DNA of 58,691 nucleotides from Candidatus Bathyarchaeota archaeon (GTDB lineage Archaea; Thermoproteota; Bathyarchaeia; Bathyarchaeales; Bathyarchaeaceae), in assembly GCA_030608565.1 (NCBI GenBank), contig JAUWDY010000006.1, forward strand, positions 1 to 58,691, given 5' to 3'. The notes below the pieces were generated by a model. The model was not told the DNA's origin, did not search any database, and saw only the letters and a list, made by a program, of their open reading frames with translations. Both the position numbers and the translations under genes were made by a program. This document shows positions 43,124 to 51,606 of the stretch, in pieces (positions within the stretch are counted from its first letter, which is position 1; each line of letters opens with the position of its first letter).

Positions 43124-43828
43124 ATGACTACAACTAAGTCATGTGGACTGTTGTACATGTACAGCCTCTATGATAATGTTAGACGATATTTGGCAAACCT
43201 CTTAGATCGGAAATACAATGTATGGCTGGAGAGAATTAGATATTTTCGGTCTTTTTTCTCTCATTATCACTTCGACTCAATTCTCGACTTGGGTTGCGGC
43301 AGTGGCTTGCTTTTTCTCTGCTTATCTAACGACGGAACGCCGAAACTCCGTGTCGGTGTCGACTTAATCAAAGGAATAGGAAAGCACTATCAACACATCG
43401 TTTCTGACGCAACTCAGCTGCCATTCAAAGATGAAACTTTCTCGGCAGTGACCGCTCTCAGTATCCTTGAGCATATTCCAATCGATCGAAGGGAAGACTT
43501 TTGGAATGAGGTAAAGAGAGTAACGCAAAAGGATGGAATGGTAATCGTCCAACTACCAAACAGGTACTTCCCTATCGAAAGTCATTCGTATTTACCCTTT
43601 TTCGGTTTCCTACCTTCCTGTGTGCACTCATTTGCATACGGCGCACACGGAGGCTACACCGCTGTACCTTCCCTTAGGAACGTGATCGACGCCTTACAGA
43701 GGCATGGATTTAGATTACATAGTATCAGTCGTTACAAAGCACCGTTCCTGCCCTTCCCGAAGCTACTTGACAAAATAGGGTTTTTCCGTGTATTCCCTTT
43801 GGGGTACATGATATTCGGGTGCAAATAG
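43124..43828 (+). CDS. Class I SAM-dependent methyltransferase
   Basis: A 234-residue Methyltransf_11/25-type enzyme. SILDLGCGSGLLFLCL is motif I, VGVDLIKG the acidic loop, DATQLPFKDETFSAVTALSI the motif II-III region and LEHIPIDRREDFWNEVKRV the following helix. The tail contains hydrophobic and aromatic stretches that may bind a lipid or sugar acceptor. It sits 28 bp behind the GT-C gene. Methylation of the surface glycan is a plausible role but cannot be shown. Confidence 0.8.
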   Translation: MTTTKSCGLLYMYSLYDNVRRYLANLLDRKYNVWLERIRYFRSFFSHYHFDSILDLGCGSGLLFLCLSNDGTPKLRVGVDLIKGIGKHYQHIVSDATQLPFKDETFSAVTALSILEHIPIDRREDFWNEVKRVTQKDGMVIVQLPNRYFPIESHSYLPFFGFLPSCVHSFAYGAHGGYTAVPSLRNVIDALQRHGFRLHSISRYKAPFLPFPKLLDKIGFFRVFPLGYMIFGCK

Positions 43829-44027
43829 CAAGATATGCCTATGAACACGCGCACGAAAAACACACATCATAAAAATGTGCCCAGCATACATACGTTTGAA
43901 CAATAAGCTCAAGCTTGAGTAGAGGGCTTCCCCTCGATCGCATTCACGCTTCTTGCGAAAAATCTTTTATAAGGTCACAATTAAGAACAAGTTATGCTTG
44001 GTGAAATCTTCATAAGAAAACCTTTAG

Positions 44028-44666
44028 ATGATCAGCGTGCGAACAGACAAAGAAATGTTCAAGGACTGCTTCGTTGAAAAAACTTTAGGTATCATCAGAA
44101 GTAATCTGCAAAGAAAAACTCTTGATGTCGGAAGTTTTGATGGTTTAGTCGTTGCTCCCCATAAAAATGCGATTGGATTAGACATTAAACCGACAGAATC
44201 ATATGTTCCACTTGTTGTAGGAGATATGCAAAACTTACCTTTCAGGAATGATGTCTTCGACACCGTAAATATTTGCCATGTACTTGAGCATTCGGAAAAA
44301 CCAAAGGCTGTATTAGAAGAGGCAAAGAGGGTGTTAAAGAGTTATGGAAAATGTATCATAGTAGTACCCAATGCCAAGGCGCCCCTTGCAAGACTCGCCA
44401 AACTGATCATTGGATATGATGGATATGCATATCCGTGTCCAAAGACTGAGAAACATTGGAGACACAAGTCGTTTTTTGGATATAGAGATGTGGAGATGTT
44501 GGTGAAGAAAAGCGGGTTCAAGATCTCAAGAACTTATGGTAGTACCCCCCACTTTCCTATAATCGAGAAAATATTCAACTATGGCTTTCTAAGAAAAGTC
44601 TATTGTGTGCTGGGAGATATCGACAAAAGAAGATCTAAAGACCTAATTTTTATTTGCAGAACCTAA
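44028..44666 (+). CDS. Class I SAM-dependent methyltransferase
   Basis: A 212-residue enzyme with TLDVGSFDGLVVAPHKNA as motif I (GSFDG in place of GxGxG), GLDIKP, VVGDMQNLPFRNDVFDTVNI and CHVLEHSEKPKAVLEEAKRV. The rest is a Methyltransf_11-like C-terminus. A TATA-like CTTTTATAAGG about 60 bp upstream suggests its own promoter within the cluster. A role in modifying sugars of the surface glycan is inferred from its neighbours only. The 199-bp upstream gap also contains the palindrome CTCAAGCTTGAG (43909-43920). Confidence 0.8.
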   Translation: MISVRTDKEMFKDCFVEKTLGIIRSNLQRKTLDVGSFDGLVVAPHKNAIGLDIKPTESYVPLVVGDMQNLPFRNDVFDTVNICHVLEHSEKPKAVLEEAKRVLKSYGKCIIVVPNAKAPLARLAKLIIGYDGYAYPCPKTEKHWRHKSFFGYRDVEMLVKKSGFKISRTYGSTPHFPIIEKIFNYGFLRKVYCVLGDIDKRRSKDLIFICRT

Positions 44667-44839
44667 TATGAACATGTTACACGTAGGTTGGCGATGATTT
44701 GAAGAACACAGTGTACGCATTGAAAATCAAAAACAATAGACTGCGTGAGAGCATGGAGCAAATGCTTCAGTGTACAATGTTGCCAACAAAAGTCGAAAGC
44801 ATTGCATGCATATATATTAAAGCTAGGTGAGGTGGCTTC

Positions 44840-45955
44840 ATGAAAGTCCTCCATTTAATCGACGCTTTTGACGCCAGATTTGAGAGAGATCAAATAAAAT
44901 TAGTAGAGTTGCTAGAAAAAAGAGGATACGACAACACGGTAATTACATCAAGATATTCTTCAGATTGGAGATTCATAAAAACAGCCGAATTTGAGAATTG
45001 GGAGAAAAGATTTTCACAAACAAAAATAATACACGCGCCAAGTTTCAAAACTCCCACTCCATTTTCAAACATGCTCTCACCCATCTATTTGCCTTCTAGA
45101 CAAATCTTAAGTAGCTTCGATATAATCCACGCATACACTTTCAACACATATTCATCCTTCTTAGGCGCCGCCTTAAAAATAGTAAAAAAATCCAAAGTTG
45201 TCATGAGATCAGACCTATCATCAGCTACATACCACAAAGCCAAGAACGCCCCATTCCAAAGAACGCTGGCGACATATCCCTTCAAAATTGCAGACGCAGT
45301 TTACGCCTTCACATTCTTAGAAAAGCAGTATCTTACCAATTTGGGTGTAAATGAAAACAAAATTCGAGTAATACCCGTTGGAATAGATTACAAAAAGTTT
45401 TCAAAAGTCACAATAACAGATGAAGACAAACACGTCTCAATCGGGTACGTGGGCAGACTCTGTTCACAAAAAGGAGTACATAGAATAATCGCACCTCTAC
45501 AGAGAATATTACGTGAAGAGAAAAACGCTTCGGTGACCTTTGCAGGCGGAATAGAAGATGCCAACTATGCTGACGCGGCATTGGCTTCGCTGAAAACGTA
45601 CAAAAGCTTTGAGTATCTTGGTTATCAGAGCGACGTTCTACCATTTTACAAAATGTGTAACATAATACTTGCACCCTCGATATTCGAAACTGGCGCTATA
45701 ACCGTCCTAGAAGCGATGGCTTCCGGGAAAGTTGTAATTGCTTCCAACATTAACCCGATCAACGAGTATATAGAACACGAACGCACTGGCTTTCTTTTCG
45801 CCGAAGAAAAAGAAGTGTACCTGTACCTAAAGAAACTAATAGAAAACCCCAAACTAATCAAGGAAATCGGAAGAAGAGCACGAAAAGAAGCAGCAAAATA
45901 CGACTGGAACCTCATAATACGCAGATACGAGGAGATGTACAGAAGTGTTATGTAA
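44840..45955 (+). CDS. GT4 glycosyltransferase
   Basis: A 371-residue GT4 enzyme. The C-terminal half has SIGYVGRLCSQKGVHRIIAP, VTFAGGIEDANY, YLGYQSDVLPFYKMCNIILA and PSIFETGAITVLEAMASGKV with the E-x7-E pair (ETGAITVLE). AGGTGAGGTGG lies upstream of the ATG, the strong ribosome site also used by the GT2 gene. It abuts the next GT4 gene exactly. Together they probably add successive sugars to a dolichol-linked glycan. Confidence 0.88.
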   Translation: MKVLHLIDAFDARFERDQIKLVELLEKRGYDNTVITSRYSSDWRFIKTAEFENWEKRFSQTKIIHAPSFKTPTPFSNMLSPIYLPSRQILSSFDIIHAYTFNTYSSFLGAALKIVKKSKVVMRSDLSSATYHKAKNAPFQRTLATYPFKIADAVYAFTFLEKQYLTNLGVNENKIRVIPVGIDYKKFSKVTITDEDKHVSIGYVGRLCSQKGVHRIIAPLQRILREEKNASVTFAGGIEDANYADAALASLKTYKSFEYLGYQSDVLPFYKMCNIILAPSIFETGAITVLEAMASGKVVIASNINPINEYIEHERTGFLFAEEKEVYLYLKKLIENPKLIKEIGRRARKEAAKYDWNLIIRRYEEMYRSVM

Positions 45956-47095
45956 ATGAAAATAGCCGAAGTCGTCTCGTCTTTTTATCCAAATATCGGC
46001 GGAATAGAGAACGCAGTACATTTTCTTTCTGAAGAATTAGTTAAACTCGGCCACGAGGTACATGTAATCACCCTCAATGGAAAAACCACCCACGAGACCA
46101 TCAACAGAATCCATGTGCACAGACTAAAACGCCTAATTCACCTACCGCTGCTGCCTCAAAAAGAATTCGACATCGCACACACATGCAGGTGCAAAGAATT
46201 TGACATCGTTCATATTCACAGCATAGAACCAATATGTCTTCAAGAGATGTTAGTTTCAAAGTATTTGGACGGTAAGCCCACAGTTGCCACCTTGTTTTCA
46301 ATTGGGGGCTGGATGCGCCATCCACGTTTGCCTATACGTATAATGGCTGGCCCTTACGAAAGGATTGCTTTGAGGCTCATAAGAAGAGCTGACATTTTTC
46401 ACGTAAAAAATGAAGGAGACAAAGCAACGCTGATTGAACTTGGTTTCAATGCCGATCGAATACTTTTAATTCCTGACGGAGTCCCAAAACATGCCTTTGA
46501 TGATTTTGATGGAAACGCATTCCGAAGCAGATACGGGTTGATGAACAAAAAAATCGTGCTGTACGTGGGTAGGCTACATCATGCCAAGGGCACAAACATA
46601 CTCGTTGAAGCCATGGCAGAGATCATCAAGCATAGGCCAGATGTCACAGCGGTTCTAGTGGGGCAAGATGTAGATATGAAATCAAATCTGATTTCCGCAA
46701 CCAAATCATTGGGAATTCAAGATCATGTAATAATTACAGGGTACATTTCAGAGAAAGAGAAGTTCCAAGCATACTCAGCTTGCGACGCTCTCGTTTTGCC
46801 AAGCCTGTACGATCTAGTTGAAGCCTACTCCATAGTCATATCTGAAGCATGGGCCCAAAAGAAGCCAGTGATCGCGAGCGCCATCGGCGCGATCCCTCAC
46901 AGAATCAAGCATGGAGTAAACGGCGTATTAATCCCACCTTCGAGTCCGAAAATACTTGCTAAAGCCATAATTGAGGTTTTAGGAAATCCGAGAAAGGCGA
47001 AAACCCTGGGGACCAATGGCCACAAAAACGTGGCTACGTGGCCTGATGTAGCAAAAATGCTGGAAAAAGCTTACTTCGTAGCAAGCAAGTACTAA
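45956..47095 (+). CDS. GT4 glycosyltransferase
   Basis: A 379-residue GT4 enzyme whose ATG is the very next base after the previous stop (TAAATG), so the pair is translationally coupled. MKIAEVVSSFYPNIGGIENA is the N-terminal loop. LYVGRLHHAKGTNILVEAMA, VGQDVDM, ITGYISEKEKFQAYSACDAL and PSLYDLVEAYSIVISEAWAQ carry the donor-site residues. It adds a hexose-type sugar; donor and acceptor are unknown. It closes the rightward glycosylation cluster. Confidence 0.88.
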   Translation: MKIAEVVSSFYPNIGGIENAVHFLSEELVKLGHEVHVITLNGKTTHETINRIHVHRLKRLIHLPLLPQKEFDIAHTCRCKEFDIVHIHSIEPICLQEMLVSKYLDGKPTVATLFSIGGWMRHPRLPIRIMAGPYERIALRLIRRADIFHVKNEGDKATLIELGFNADRILLIPDGVPKHAFDDFDGNAFRSRYGLMNKKIVLYVGRLHHAKGTNILVEAMAEIIKHRPDVTAVLVGQDVDMKSNLISATKSLGIQDHVIITGYISEKEKFQAYSACDALVLPSLYDLVEAYSIVISEAWAQKKPVIASAIGAIPHRIKHGVNGVLIPPSSPKILAKAIIEVLGNPRKAKTLGTNGHKNVATWPDVAKMLEKAYFVASKY

Positions 47096-47129
47096 CACCG
47101 CTAATGGTCTTACACATTTAGATGGATGC

Positions 47130-47633
47130 CTAGGTTTTATTCAAATCTTCCGATTCACGCGGATTCTTGTCTGAAGTGTTCTTGTATAGCCAAGAGGCTA
47201 ATGATAGCGTGTTTCTATTGCCCTCCTTTCTTACGGTGATAACTCCTCGACTTGCCAACCTTGTTACTACTCTATGAGTTTTCACTTTTGAGAGTCCCGT
47301 TGCCCACCTTACATCCTTCTGCAGCACGGTTCCACCTTCTTTCCAAATTGCCATGCAAACCTCCTTCTCATCTTCACGTAAGACTTTCATAGCGCCCTCA
47401 AAAGAAGCTGGAAATCCTTCTTCGACATTGAATTTCTGGTCTTCTTCAATCACAATTTCAGGGAACATTATCGAGTATGTTACTACTCCAATAGTAAGAA
47501 ACATGAATGCAGCGCCAATTATCACCAATGTGGAGGCTCTTAACAATGAACTTCCTTGAAGAAAGGGGATAGAGGCTACCATCACAAACGTTAAGACAAC
47601 GTAAAGAACCGCAATAACCTTCCTTCGCCGCAA
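47130..47633 (-). CDS. Membrane-bound winged-helix regulator
   Basis: A 167-residue protein with two N-terminal transmembrane helices (KVIAVLYVVLTFVMVASIPF and LVIIGAAFMFLTIGVVTYSI) and a cytosolic winged helix (VCMAIWKEGGTVLQKDVRWA, then TGLSKVKTHRVVTRLASRGV and a wing ITVRKEGNRNTLSL). This layout is common in archaeal one-component envelope regulators. It faces away from two 25-bp repeats at 47706-47786 that could be its operators. It may control the neighbouring surface or glycosylation genes. Confidence 0.8.
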   Translation of the reverse strand: MRRRKVIAVLYVVLTFVMVASIPFLQGSSLLRASTLVIIGAAFMFLTIGVVTYSIMFPEIVIEEDQKFNVEEGFPASFEGAMKVLREDEKEVCMAIWKEGGTVLQKDVRWATGLSKVKTHRVVTRLASRGVITVRKEGNRNTLSLASWLYKNTSDKNPRESEDLNKT

Positions 47634-47705
47634 TCCTAGAACCCCAATCTTAGTTAGAACTCCAAGAATAAAAGATTTTTCAACCTAAAAAACTGAGGTT
47701 TCAAA

Positions 47706-47730
47706 TTTTGCTACCAACCAGTTACACCCA
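47706..47730. repeat. Paired repeat, copy 1, upstream of the regulator
   Basis: TTTTGCTACCA, four bases, then GTTACACCCA. The second copy (47762-47786) has the same two words in the same spacing, starting 56 bp later. Both lie in the 275-bp space between the divergent membrane regulator and a zinc-finger gene. Confidence 0.6.
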
Positions 47731-47761
47731 GAGTATTTAACCTTAACAAAGAAGTTCCACC

Positions 47762-47786
47762 TTTTGCTACCATTTCGTTACACTCA
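47762..47786. repeat. Paired repeat, copy 2, upstream of the regulator
   Basis: TTTTGCTACCA, four bases, then GTTACACTCA. A further word TTTTGCTACAAGA occurs at 50209-50221 and 52985-52997, so the TTTTGCTAC core is seen four times between 47.7 and 53.0 kb. Confidence 0.6.
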
Positions 47787-47908
47787 ACATATTATTCCAT
47801 CCAAGCCCATTCTTTTTTCATCATGACAACGAGAAAACTAGACGATCTGCACAAACAATTTCCAAACCGACCAACAAGGAAGAGGAAAAAACCCTGCGAG
47901 GTGAGTAT

Positions 47909-48124
47909 ATGCTAAAAGTTTATAAAATAACACAACGCATATTCACCAAAATCGCAAACAACCCAAGGCTCTTACAGTGCTATGATTGCGACAAAGAGTT
48001 CGATGTAGGCAGTTTAGTAGTTTCTGTCACTTATAGTAATCGATGCAAACTAAGATGTTCAGATTGTGCGGTAAGATATGGTATAGTCACGAAAAAAGAG
48101 ATAAAGTCTCAAAGAACAAATTAG
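47909..48124 (+). CDS. Small zinc-finger protein (71 aa)
   Basis: A 71-residue protein with LQCYDCDKEF and LRCSDCAVRYG, two CxxC knuckles 25 residues apart, a probable zinc site. The basic head (KITQRIFTKIANN) and tail (KKEIKSQRTN) suit nucleic-acid binding. GAGGTGA lies four bases before the ATG. An upstream ATG at 47823 opens a 30-codon frame that ends by overlapping this start; it may be a leader peptide or chance. The function is unknown. The 280-bp gap that follows has no convincing gene, although a 36-codon minus-strand frame (MKRRRDVWDFLWQLRERTYF onward) is visible. Confidence 0.6.
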   Translation: MLKVYKITQRIFTKIANNPRLLQCYDCDKEFDVGSLVVSVTYSNRCKLRCSDCAVRYGIVTKKEIKSQRTN

Positions 48125-48404
48125 ATAACTGAGATAGACCTGATAGTTTTTTCTACTCAAAATGAGTAACTGCAATCTCCGCTGATTGCTTCTTCAATTT
48201 CTATCAAAAAATACGTTCTTTCCCTCAGTTGCCAAAGGAAATCCCATACGTCTCGTCTCCTTTTCATTTCACTTTTGGATGTCGCTCACAGAAATGCGCG
48301 ACGTTCACCCATGTCGATGTTAGCTGAGAAAACACGTGCATTCCACAAATCTTAATTCTGTTGAGCCGAATACCGTATTCCAATAATGAAACGGGGATGA
48401 CCTC

Positions 48405-49211
48405 TTGAAAAAAATAGTTACAGTCATGGCGTTGATGTTTGTTTTGTCCTTTATTGTGTCCTCTACTAGCGCGACTGAATCCAGACTTATTTGGACATTC
48501 TATTGGGAAGGCATGGACATCCAAATTTATGCTCCTTATCAGGCTTATCCAAACGACACAATGACTATAAGAATAAGAGTTGAAGCAAGAGAAGAACTTC
48601 AAGACGTTACTGTACGCTTGAGGATGTATGGCTCCAAGTCTCAAGGCTATCTTGGATGGTTCTATTCTTTCTATGCTCTCCAAAATGTAGACCTGTCTCA
48701 TGGCGTAGTTGAAGACCAATACTTCGAGGTGGACATCCCAGATGATGTAGATCCAGGTTTGGTTTACAGTCAGACATCTTGCTCCTGGAAAGTTCAGCGT
48801 GGATCATCGTGGCAGGACCAGTCTAACGATGGCGTATTTAGAGTCACTTACCTAAGAAACAAACCCTACGAAGACCTTCAGGTAACATACAATCAATTAC
48901 TTGCAGATTATGATTCATTAGTAAGTAGTTACAACACTCTTCATACAGACTACGATTCTCTTCAAACCAGTTACAATAACTTACAAACAAATTACGACTC
49001 TCTAAACTCTACTTACCACACCCTTCTCTCTGACCATTCATCCCTACAAGCCAGTTTCAATGAGTTGAAGTCAAAGTATGAATTCGGAGGCGAAATGGCT
49101 AACGCCCTTAACTTGATGTACGTCTTTATTGAAACAACAGTAATCTTTGTCGCAACAACAATTTACTTTGTACTAAGAAAACGAAAACCCAAACCCAAAA
49201 AACAAACCTAA
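48405..49211 (+). CDS. Surface protein with coiled-coil YDSL repeats and C-terminal anchor
   Basis: TTG 48405 starts a Sec signal peptide (KKIVTVMALMFVLSFIVSST) cut near SSTSA. A beta-rich domain (about 25-155) follows, with IRIRVEAREELQDVTVRLRM typical of archaeal Ig-like envelope domains. Residues 160-215 are tandem heptads YDSLVSSYNTLHTDYDSLQT and onward, a parallel coiled-coil stalk. A transmembrane helix (about 235-257) and a basic KRKPKPKKQ tail anchor it. It should stand off the membrane like a spike. Its function is unknown. Confidence 0.75.
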   Translation: MKKIVTVMALMFVLSFIVSSTSATESRLIWTFYWEGMDIQIYAPYQAYPNDTMTIRIRVEAREELQDVTVRLRMYGSKSQGYLGWFYSFYALQNVDLSHGVVEDQYFEVDIPDDVDPGLVYSQTSCSWKVQRGSSWQDQSNDGVFRVTYLRNKPYEDLQVTYNQLLADYDSLVSSYNTLHTDYDSLQTSYNNLQTNYDSLNSTYHTLLSDHSSLQASFNELKSKYEFGGEMANALNLMYVFIETTVIFVATTIYFVLRKRKPKPKKQT

Positions 49212-49347
49212 CCTTCCCTATTTTTCTAGCCTTGCGTCACCTAACACGATTTTTGCCCAAAGCATTCTAGGTTTCTCAAGTTGTCATCGTCGTTTATTTA
49301 GAAAAACTCTTATTGAAAAGGCAATACAAGTTTGAAGACGATGTAAC

Positions 49348-50109
49348 GTGAAACACAAAATTCTGACATCCACAATTCTTCTAATACTCTTCGTTTCCTC
49401 ATCTCGCACTGCAAACGCTTCAGAACCAGAAACGATTATACCCCTAGCAGACACATACGTCGACGCTTTTTCAGTTGACTCCACCTATGGCGACAGAGAT
49501 CATTTAGAAGTTTCAGATTATGCAAGCGGACTTTCTATCATCGCATTAATGTTTGACATTTCAAAAGCTTCACATGTTCTTAACGCTTCGTCCAAAATAA
49601 AGCTGCGGCTATACTGCTTCTATGTAGCTTCTCCACACATCGTTGGTGTCCACTGGTGCGTAAACAACACTTGGAACGAAGAAAACCTAACTTTTGTTTC
49701 ATTCAGCGGATTCTTCAGAACCAACCCAGAAGATGTTGTCAGAGTGGACTCCAAAGACGTTTGGTACGAATGGAACGTGACCAATTTCGTTAGGAAAGCC
49801 GACGAAGAAAACTACGAAAAAATAACGTTAACTCTAGAGGTTAAAGACACACTCGAAGGAACAGCACGCTCGCTTTTCGCCTCAAAAGACCAAACACCCC
49901 AGGACCTGGAGTACAGTCCACAACTAGCCTTCACATATACTGAAACTGAGACAAACTCTCCGGACATAATCATCATAGTCGCATTAGGGTTAACCGTCAC
50001 TGTAGCAATCGTTTTTCTAGCTTACGTGTTCATAAAAAGACACAAAACAAAAACTCGACACCGCAAAATACGGTCTAAATCACATCTTAGACAGGGACCA
50101 AAAAAATAG
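49348..50109 (+). CDS. DNRLRE-type surface protein with C-terminal anchor
   Basis: GTG 49348 opens a signal peptide (KHKILTSTILLILFVSSSRT). IIPLADTYVDAFSVDSTYGD and LEVSDYASGLSIIALMFDIS match the start of DNRLRE beta-sandwich domains; VWYEWNVTNFVRKADEENYE is their V-T-xxV strand. A transmembrane helix (IIIIVALGLTVTVAIVFLAY, about 208-228) and a basic tail follow. It is a single-pass, outside-facing protein of unknown binding partner. Its orientation and spacing suggest it follows the YDSL-repeat gene but has its own start. Confidence 0.75.
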   Translation: MKHKILTSTILLILFVSSSRTANASEPETIIPLADTYVDAFSVDSTYGDRDHLEVSDYASGLSIIALMFDISKASHVLNASSKIKLRLYCFYVASPHIVGVHWCVNNTWNEENLTFVSFSGFFRTNPEDVVRVDSKDVWYEWNVTNFVRKADEENYEKITLTLEVKDTLEGTARSLFASKDQTPQDLEYSPQLAFTYTETETNSPDIIIIVALGLTVTVAIVFLAYVFIKRHKTKTRHRKIRSKSHLRQGPKK

Positions 50110-50631
50110 ATGCACACGCAGCTGAACACTAAAGCCCTCAGCGCATGCATGCCTATTCAAAATGGACTACCCCCCTAGGTGAGGGTAGGATGGGTGAAAA
50201 CAACATTGTTTTGCTACAAGAATGTGGTGCAGAATAGGTGCAAAACTATTCTGTCACAAAAGGTATACGAAAAGTATACGAATTCCTTTTAGACTAACGG
50301 TTCTTTTCCGAAAAGAAGGTAGTATTAGGCTTCTCTCAAAAAGGTATACGAAGTCCAAAGTTGGCACATTTTTAATGTTGATTTCGTATACCTCGGACAT
50401 GCATGTATCGCCATAGTGTGGTTGATGGAGTTTGAAGCCGTGGCCCAAATCTTCATGAAGTGTTTCAGAATGAAGTAGGGACAGGCGCGCGAGCACGACT
50501 TTTATCTTCTCTGAGCGTTCTGTCAGGGTCTTCCGATTCTCTGGTCAAACCATCATTACACCTCTCCCAACGTTGTAACCGCTCAGCTTCCGAATAATTC
50601 TGCTATTTCTGTATTTGCCCTTGCCTTCTCT
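50110..50631. other. 522-bp region between convergent genes with repeat cluster
   Basis: No credible gene. GTATACGAA words occur as GGTATACGAA at 50262-50271, AGTATACGAA at 50273-50282, GGTATACGAA at 50343-50352 and, inverted, TTCGTATACC at 50383-50392. The palindromes GCATGCATGC (50143-50152) and ACATGCATGT (50397-50406) flank them. TTTTGCTACAAGA lies at 50209-50221. Both neighbouring genes end here, so the repeats do not lie in their promoters. Confidence 0.5.
50262..50392. repeat. Four GTATACGAA iteron-like repeats
   Basis: Three direct copies and one inverted copy of the ten-base word (A/G)GTATACGAA lie within 131 bp; the first two are 11 bp apart, about one helical turn. The GTATAC core is itself palindromic. 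Such clusters are typical of replication origins, partition sites or multi-site operators. Confidence 0.65.
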
Positions 50632-51459
50632 TTATGCGGGAACATAGTATTCCATGGTGCTTGCGTAAAAGGGATCTGGGCCGATGTCTTTCAAGACTTT
50701 CTCCACTGCTTCCTCCAAGTTCAATCCATCTAAGTACAGAAATCTTACAAGCATTAGTATTGCTGAATCCGAGTGGGATAGGTCAACGTAGCCGTTCCAC
50801 GACACATACGCTTTGGCTCCTCTTTCAAAAAATCTCTGTATTGCATAAGAGTCGTTTGTCCCGTTGCAGCCAGTCAATATGATTGTTGACCCAGTTAGTC
50901 CCTCTGGGTTGTTAATTCCTAGGAAGACTGAGTTCAAGGCGAAGACTGGGGCTTCTTCTTCATCGAAGGGATATGCCTCCCTAACTGCCCGAGAGAGCTG
51001 TTCTGCTACATATTTGGATTCTGTATAAGGCTCCCCGCTGAACAGGTAGAGAAACTTATCGGTGTGTATGCCACTGTGGAGTCTGAGGATCACAAGCTCA
51101 TATCCACTGATGTTTCTCAGTAGATCGATGGTTACGCTTTCGCCTTGGAAGAGGTCAACGTGGAAGCCTGCCGCCTTAAGAATACTCGTCAGGTTTCGGG
51201 TGAAGACTGAATTGGGCCTGGTGTTGTATAGTCCATCCAATATTGCAGCTCTTGACCCAGTAGTATTTGGCTGATCAGAAAGACTATTTAGGTAGAGCAA
51301 ACTCGCAAAGAACAGAAATAAAATGGCAACAAAGACCACAAATGTTGCTTTTAGCCATTTATGATTCGACTTGAGCTTTGTGTTTTTCTTTCTCTTGGAA
51401 AGTGCACTTCGTTTCCTCCCATCCATGACTGGCCCCAAAGAAAGATGTGTCTTTTTCAA
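50632..51459 (-). CDS. Membrane-anchored, possibly caspase-like (clan CD) protein
   Basis: A 275-residue protein with a basic cytosolic head, one transmembrane helix (about 38-58) and an extracellular domain. The domain shows the outline of clan CD peptidases: SRAAILDGLYNTRPNSVF, a helix LTSILKAAGFHVDLFQG, a strand ELVILRLHSG with H128-S-G, and a second strand STIILTGCNG with C198. The family's catalytic pair is a His after one strand and a Cys after the next. The proposal is structural pattern only. An internal ATG at 51426 is an alternative start. It is divergent from the DUF11 protein gene. Confidence 0.55.
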   Translation of the reverse strand: MKKTHLSLGPVMDGRKRSALSKRKKNTKLKSNHKWLKATFVVFVAILFLFFASLLYLNSLSDQPNTTGSRAAILDGLYNTRPNSVFTRNLTSILKAAGFHVDLFQGESVTIDLLRNISGYELVILRLHSGIHTDKFLYLFSGEPYTESKYVAEQLSRAVREAYPFDEEEAPVFALNSVFLGINNPEGLTGSTIILTGCNGTNDSYAIQRFFERGAKAYVSWNGYVDLSHSDSAILMLVRFLYLDGLNLEEAVEKVLKDIGPDPFYASTMEYYVPA

Positions 51460-51606
51460 TCGATTGGAATTCGTCTGCAGTACAATTTAAAACTTTTGAA
51501 TAACGGGGAGTTCTACCATGATGACTGTATGTTGGAGGACGTGACAAATGTTAAATATCTACAATTATGTAGAGATATTTTATCTAATTGTATTCTAGGG
51601 ATTGAA

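Noticed and set aside
50222-50496. Two opposed short frames (64 and 80 residues) over the GTATACGAA cluster
   Set aside because: They encode only the repeats (KRYTKS-type) or random-looking protein, and no ribosome site supports either.
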